From Salmonirosea sp038204185 (GTDB lineage: Bacteria; Bacteroidota; Bacteroidia; Cytophagales; Spirosomataceae), in assembly GCA_038204185.1 (NCBI GenBank), contig JBBRDE010000004.1:1-55287 (forward strand): 55,287 bases of DNA, written 5' to 3'. The notes below the pieces were generated by a model. That model was not told the origin of the DNA, made no database searches, and saw nothing but the letters and a program-made list of their open reading frames with translations. Both the position numbers and the translations under genes were made by a program. This document shows, in pieces, positions 51,024 to 55,287 of this stretch; position 1 is the stretch's first letter, and each line of letters begins with the position of its first letter.

Positions 51024-51376
51024 ACTCGATTTAGAATGAGCTACTTAATTTTGTAAGCTACCTTTCCCAGGGTACAGACCTTGTCGGCTTCTCTTATGCT
51101 CCCTCGCTTCGTGAATGCAAATCGCCGACATTGATCCAAATGATTAATGTATCTTTTTGAACAGTATCCAGCAATGCATGTACTCTGCTTATTGGCTACT
51201 ATTTGCTATTGCTATACGTGGTTTTGGTGAAGTGGCTGAATTTTGGACAGAGAATGACATTTTGATTTATCTTTCCCTAAGATGAGTCAAAATCAGGGGT
51301 TCTAAGCTTTTAGAAAGGTCTGCGTGCCGGTGACAGGCAGACCTTTTCTCTTTTTTACTTCTATTTTTTTGCCTAC
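51024..51376. promoter_or_regulatory. Intergenic region with terminator-like hairpin before GH92
   Basis: A hairpin, AAAGGTCTGC (51314-51323) with GCAGACCTTT (51337-51346), is followed by TCTCTTTTTT and ends about 20 nt before the GH92 ATG. Upstream, TTTG (51242-51245) and TATCTTTC (51268-51275) form a weak promoter with 22 nt spacing. If that promoter is used, the transcript would meet the hairpin before the coding region. Otherwise the hairpin ends the upstream DUF5916 transcript. No gene seen. Confidence 0.55.
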
Positions 51377-53734
51377 ATGATTCTTAAAAGAGCAGTTCTA
51401 TCGGCACTGGCCTTTATTTCCTTTTTCACTTCGTCCTTTCTCCCCAAATCCGACCCGGTCGACCTGGTCGAGCCGCTGGTCGATTCGGCCAATTCGCGCT
51501 GGTTCTTTTTCAGTTCCGCCACCCGGCCATTCGGGATGGTGAACCTCAGCCCCGACATGGCTCTGAACGGTGCCTGGAACTCGGGCTACCGCTACAACGA
51601 AGATTCGATCAAGTGTTTCAGCCACGTGCACGCCTGGCAGATGTCCGGCATCCCGGTACTGCCCACTACGGGTACCTTCAAGGGGCACCTCGGACCGGAT
51701 GTGTACGGCTCACGCTATTCGCACAAGACCGAACTGGCCAAAGCCGGATACCATAAGGTCGTGCTGGATGACTACCAAATCACCGCCGAACTGACGGCTA
51801 CTACCCGCGTGGGTTTCCATAAGTACACCTACCCTCAGGCGGATCAAAGCCATATATTATTTGACCTTACCACGGTACTCGGCAACTCCGAGCAGCAGAG
51901 TGGCTCGATCAACAAAGTAAGCACCACCGAGCTGGAAGGCTTTGCGGTGATGGCACCCACCCCCCGCCGTCCCAAGTCGTTTACGGTGTTCTTCGTGGCG
52001 GTTTTTGACAAACCCTTTGAAAAATTCGGTGGTTGGAAAGACGGAAAGCTGGTTTCCATTCAAGATAAAATTGAAGGAAAGAAAACCGGAGCCTACGTCA
52101 GTTTCTCGACCAAAACAGGGGAGGTTCGCCAAATGAAAGTAGCCATCTCGTACGTAAGTACCGAACAGGCACGCCTCAACCTGACCACCGAGCTACCCCA
52201 CTGGAACTTTGAAAAGATCCGCACCGAAGCCCGCGCCGACTGGAACAACTGGCTGAGCCGGATGGAGATAGAAGGAGGTACCCTCGTCGAGCAGCGCCGC
52301 TTCTACACCGACCTGTGGCATGCCTTACAGGGTCGGCGCATTGTCAACGACGTGAACGGCAAGTACCTGGACATGACCGGCCCGGAGCGGCGCATCGGGC
52401 AAATTCCCCTTGGCCCCGACGGTAAACCCAAATTCAACCACCACAATTCTGACTCTTTCTGGGGCGCGCAGTGGTCGCTCAATACCCTCTGGCACCTGGT
52501 GTACCCCGAAGTGACCGAGTCTTTTGTGAACTCCATGCTGATGATGTACGACGACGGCGGGCTCATTCCCAGAGGCCCTTCCGGTGGTAACTATACGTAT
52601 GTCATGACGGGCGCTTCTTCCACGCCCTTCATCGTGAGTGCCTGGCTCAAAGGCATTCGTGGATTCGACATTAACAAAGCCTACGAGGGAATGCGTAAAA
52701 ATCACTTCCCCGGCGGCATGATGAGCAAAGCGGGCTATGAGCACAACACGTTCAAAGGAGGAGGCATAGAAGCCTACATGGAGCGGGGCTACATACCCCA
52801 TCCGCTGTATAAGCGCCGGTACGGTGGGCATCAGGACGGCTCGGCCCAAACGCTTGAGTACGCCTACCAGGATTTTGCGCTCGGACAACTGGCCAACCAT
52901 CTCGGCAAAAAGGACGATTACGCGCTCTTCACTAAAAGAGCCGAAAACTACAAGAATATCTGGAATCCTGAACTGGGCTGGATGTGGGTACGCGACACCA
53001 CGGGCAAGTGGGCAGAGCCGGTGGATATTCTGCGCTACGACAATGGCTGGATCGAAGGCAACGCGGCCCAGTATACCTGGTTTGTACCCCACGACGTACA
53101 GGGCCTGATCAAACTCATGGGCGGAAAAGAGGCTTTCGTAGCCAAGCTAAACGGCTCGTTTGAAAAAGCCGAAAAACACGATTTTGTATCGGGCAAATCG
53201 CACGCCAATGAAACCATCGAAGAGCTCCGGCGGGTGTACATCAACTACGGCAATCAGCCCAGCATGGAAACGCCTTGGCTATTCAACTACGCCGGTGCGC
53301 CTTGGCTCACCCAGCACTGGACCCGGCAGCTTATCGACAAAGTATACAGCGGCATTTCACCCCAGGAAGGGTACAGCGGCGACGAAGATCAGGGCCTGAT
53401 GGGTTCGCTGGCGGTGCTCTTGAAGACGGGTATTTTCTCCACCGACGGGGGTACCTCAGAAAAGCCGTTTTACGAAATAACGAGCCCATTATTTTCCAAA
53501 ATCACCATTCGTCTCAACGCCCGTTACTATCCTGGTAAAACCTTTACCATACAAACGCAGGGCACGGGGAGGTACATTCAATCGGCTACGCTAAATGGCA
53601 GCGCCCTCGACCGCCCGTGGATGTGGCACGAAACAGTAGTTAAAGGGGGAACGCTGACTTTACGGATGGGTACCACTCCTAACAAGAACTGGGGTGCCCG
53701 TCCGCAGGATGCGCCACCTTCCCTATCTGAATAA
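51377..53734 (+). CDS. GH92-family glycoside hydrolase (alpha-mannosidase type)
   Basis: 785 residues, signal peptide at the start. GH92 enzymes are calcium-dependent exo-alpha-mannosidases that act by inversion. Family parts visible: VDLVEPLVDSANSRW and PFGMVNLSPDM at the N-terminal beta-sandwich, SHVHAWQMSGIPVLPTTG, and, in the catalytic toroid, HNSDSFWGAQWSLNTLWHLVYPE, LIPRGPSGGNYTYVMTGASSTPFI, YVRD-type WMWVRDTTGKW, FNYAGAPWLTQHW and GYSGDEDQGLMGSLAVL (the conserved acidic cluster, where typical members have GNEDCGQMS). The bond cleaved here is unverified. The start follows a terminator-like hairpin; the next gene begins 6 bp after the stop. Confidence 0.9.
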   Translation: MILKRAVLSALAFISFFTSSFLPKSDPVDLVEPLVDSANSRWFFFSSATRPFGMVNLSPDMALNGAWNSGYRYNEDSIKCFSHVHAWQMSGIPVLPTTGTFKGHLGPDVYGSRYSHKTELAKAGYHKVVLDDYQITAELTATTRVGFHKYTYPQADQSHILFDLTTVLGNSEQQSGSINKVSTTELEGFAVMAPTPRRPKSFTVFFVAVFDKPFEKFGGWKDGKLVSIQDKIEGKKTGAYVSFSTKTGEVRQMKVAISYVSTEQARLNLTTELPHWNFEKIRTEARADWNNWLSRMEIEGGTLVEQRRFYTDLWHALQGRRIVNDVNGKYLDMTGPERRIGQIPLGPDGKPKFNHHNSDSFWGAQWSLNTLWHLVYPEVTESFVNSMLMMYDDGGLIPRGPSGGNYTYVMTGASSTPFIVSAWLKGIRGFDINKAYEGMRKNHFPGGMMSKAGYEHNTFKGGGIEAYMERGYIPHPLYKRRYGGHQDGSAQTLEYAYQDFALGQLANHLGKKDDYALFTKRAENYKNIWNPELGWMWVRDTTGKWAEPVDILRYDNGWIEGNAAQYTWFVPHDVQGLIKLMGGKEAFVAKLNGSFEKAEKHDFVSGKSHANETIEELRRVYINYGNQPSMETPWLFNYAGAPWLTQHWTRQLIDKVYSGISPQEGYSGDEDQGLMGSLAVLLKTGIFSTDGGTSEKPFYEITSPLFSKITIRLNARYYPGKTFTIQTQGTGRYIQSATLNGSALDRPWMWHETVVKGGTLTLRMGTTPNKNWGARPQDAPPSLSE

Positions 53735-53740
53735 ACTACT

Positions 53741-55287
53741 ATGAAACGAAGAGAATTTGTCCACCAGGGAGCAGCAGGCCTTTGTGCCGTTCCCATGTTA
53801 GCATCGATGGCTTTCCGCTCACCCGCCAAAGCCGGAAAGAAGCCCGATTGGCTGCTAATCCTCATTAAAGGTAATGATAACTATCTGGACCGACTGCGCG
53901 AGTACCGCATAGCCGACTCACAAAGCCCAGCCTACGGCGGCTACGTGGATGGGGCCGAAATACCCAATCCGCATTCCACCGTAGCCTATATCCGTGCGGC
54001 AGGCTGCGCACTGGCTAGTCCCGAAAGTAGGCACTACCGCTCGGTGGCTATTACCAAAGAATTGGAGGAAGCGCTGCGCTATCTCTTAAAAATTCAGCAC
54101 GCTGATGGTACCATCGACCTGCTTTCCACCAATTTTCACTCGACGCCCGATACGGGTTTTATTGTCAAGTGGCTGGTTCCGGTGTATACCATTGTCCGGC
54201 AGGAAGACGGTACCCGGTATGCCGCTCAGTTGGAGCTTTTGAAAACGTTTCTGCAAAGGGCGGGCGAAACTCTGATCATCGGTGGAATCCATACGCCCAA
54301 CCACCGTTGGGTGGTATCGGCCGCCCTGACTAAGTTGAACGAGGTATGGCCCAACCCGCGCTATGTGTCCCGGGTTAACGAATGGCTGGGCGAGCACATC
54401 GACATGGACACCGACGGACAGTATGACGAGAAAAGTACCCTCGTCTATTCGCCCCTCACCGATCGGGTACTGATTACCATCGCCAAAGGCATGAACAAGC
54501 CGGAACTCTACGAATACGTCCGACGAAACCTGATGATGACGACCTACTACGTCCATCCCAATGGCGAGGTAGCTACCGACGCCTCGGGCCGGCAGGACAA
54601 AGCCACTGTAGGGACCATGGAAGGGTACTACTACCCCTACCGCTACCTGGCTTTGAAGGATCAGAACGGGGTTTTCTCGGCCATGTGTAAAAAGATAGAA
54701 GATACGGTACTGGAAAAAGTAGTCTCCCAGCTATCCTACTTTCTGGAAGACCCTACCCTCTGGCAGGCACTTCCCAAACCAACATCGGTACCCACGAGCT
54801 ACGTAAAAGCCTTCCCGTACTCGGGCCTGGTGCGGATTCGGCGCGACAATTGGGATGCTACCATCATTTCTCAGAACCCTACCTGGCTAACTTTTCATAA
54901 AGGCAATGCGGTGTTGCAGGGCATTCGGTTTTCGTCTTCGTTTTTTGGAAAAGGCCAATTCCAGGGTACCGAGATTCGGCAGGAAGGTAAGGATTACGTC
55001 ATGGAGCAACAGCTCGACGGTCCCTACTTTCAGCCCTACCCCAAAGATTCCATCGACCCGGCTGGCAATTGGAACAAAATGCCGAAAAGCAACCGGAAGC
55101 AAAGCGAAATACAGCAGCTAACCTCGACCGCACGGATTCGGGAAACCAGCAATGGAGTCGAATGCGACATCGAAATCACGGGCACAGATCGCGTTCCGGT
55201 TTCGGTGGAGCTTATTTTTCGGGAAGGTGGTGCATTCAAAAACGTGCAGCCTGTATCTTCTGAAAAGGACACCTACCTGCTCAAAAC
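53741..55287 (+). CDS. Tat-exported protein, possibly alpha-toroid carbohydrate-active (3' partial)
   Basis: The frame is open from the ATG at 53741 to the window end (515 codons visible). The start is a twin-arginine signal (KRREFVHQGAAGLCAVPMLA), so it is exported folded through Tat. The body begins KPDWLLILIKGNDNYLDRLR. It contains many paired helices (ITKELEEALRYLLKIQHADGTIDLLSTNFHS, FIVKWLVPVYTI, GGIHTPNHRWVVSAAL) that resemble an alpha/alpha-toroid. From about residue 365 onward it turns into beta-strand sequence (GLVRIRRDNWDATIISQNPTWLTF, FGKGQFQGTEI). This matches the heparinase/alginate-lyase-like layout, but I do not recognise the family. It is 6 bp behind the GH92 gene, clearly one operon, so a role in glycan breakdown is likely. 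Confidence 0.85.
   Translation, partial: MKRREFVHQGAAGLCAVPMLASMAFRSPAKAGKKPDWLLILIKGNDNYLDRLREYRIADSQSPAYGGYVDGAEIPNPHSTVAYIRAAGCALASPESRHYRSVAITKELEEALRYLLKIQHADGTIDLLSTNFHSTPDTGFIVKWLVPVYTIVRQEDGTRYAAQLELLKTFLQRAGETLIIGGIHTPNHRWVVSAALTKLNEVWPNPRYVSRVNEWLGEHIDMDTDGQYDEKSTLVYSPLTDRVLITIAKGMNKPELYEYVRRNLMMTTYYVHPNGEVATDASGRQDKATVGTMEGYYYPYRYLALKDQNGVFSAMCKKIEDTVLEKVVSQLSYFLEDPTLWQALPKPTSVPTSYVKAFPYSGLVRIRRDNWDATIISQNPTWLTFHKGNAVLQGIRFSSSFFGKGQFQGTEIRQEGKDYVMEQQLDGPYFQPYPKDSIDPAGNWNKMPKSNRKQSEIQQLTSTARIRETSNGVECDIEITGTDRVPVSVELIFREGGAFKNVQPVSSEKDTYLLK

Noticed and set aside
51314..51350. Riboswitch upstream of GH92
   Set aside because: Only a single hairpin with T-run is visible; no conserved aptamer-like core could be recognised.

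Overview
The window reads as a chromosomal segment of a Bacteroidota bacterium, most likely of the order Cytophagales (Spirosomaceae-like). This rests on TAnnTTTG-type -7 promoter boxes, weak Shine-Dalgarno sequences, FtsX-type 800-residue permeases, DUF5916/CBM9 and GH92 proteins, a six-subunit Na+-NQR with a linked ApbE, and an ilvDBNCA plus leuCD/leuA2/leuB/leuA layout. No rRNA, tRNA, CRISPR array, intact insertion sequence or prophage was seen. Genus-level placement is inference only.

Layout. 1-6.6 kb holds a PAS histidine kinase (5' end outside), an exported M20 amidohydrolase, an outer-membrane beta-barrel protein with an overlapping DUF6503-like lipoprotein, an HpaI-type aldolase and a conserved unknown. 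6.7-21.6 kb is a branched-chain amino acid cluster, all on the minus strand: ilvD, ilvB, ilvN, ilvC, ilvA, then an AraC/Uma2 pair, then leuC, leuD, a LeuA/CimA-type synthase, leuB and leuA. 21.8-28.8 kb is mixed housekeeping: murQ, an MDR oxidoreductase, a Dabb protein, an SGNH hydrolase coupled to a histidine kinase, glutamate dehydrogenase, a DksA-like protein and a VOC protein. 28.9-36.2 kb is nqrABCDEF-apbE. 36.5-46.7 kb carries a broken response-regulator relic, three FtsX/MacB-type permeases and a TPR lipoprotein. 46.7-55.3 kb holds a small membrane protein, a sterol-desaturase-type hydroxylase, a truncated and then a full CBM9/DUF5916 protein, a GH92 glycosidase and a Tat-exported protein that runs off the end.

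Regulatory highlights read directly from the sequence. (1) Upstream of ilvD (21545-21592) and again inside the cluster upstream of leuA (7989-8042) are short leader ORFs, MNQQIHLVILLISIQ and MQNSILNQLNTLLLIAF, loaded with Ile/Leu/Val and Leu/Ile codons. Each is followed by a mutually exclusive antiterminator segment and an intrinsic terminator. They look like two ribosome-mediated attenuators, the second giving leuA its own leucine control. (2) Two of the FtsX permease genes are preceded by the same module: a pair of TGTCCG-N4-CGGACA-like palindromes 20-21 bp apart, 54-64 bp upstream of a TTGGCA(C/T)A element. This arrangement suggests a sigma-54/enhancer-binding-protein regulon.

Many spaces between co-directional genes contain long imperfect inverted repeats built of degenerate words (ATGAGTGAATGATAGA, GATAGTTGACAATGGA, TGGACTCTGGATAGTAG). 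Several of the longest apparent ORFs include these spacers at their 5' end, so starts were moved inward for ilvA, and for other reasons for nqrA, the HpaI aldolase, the Dabb protein, Uma2, leuB and two FtsX genes.
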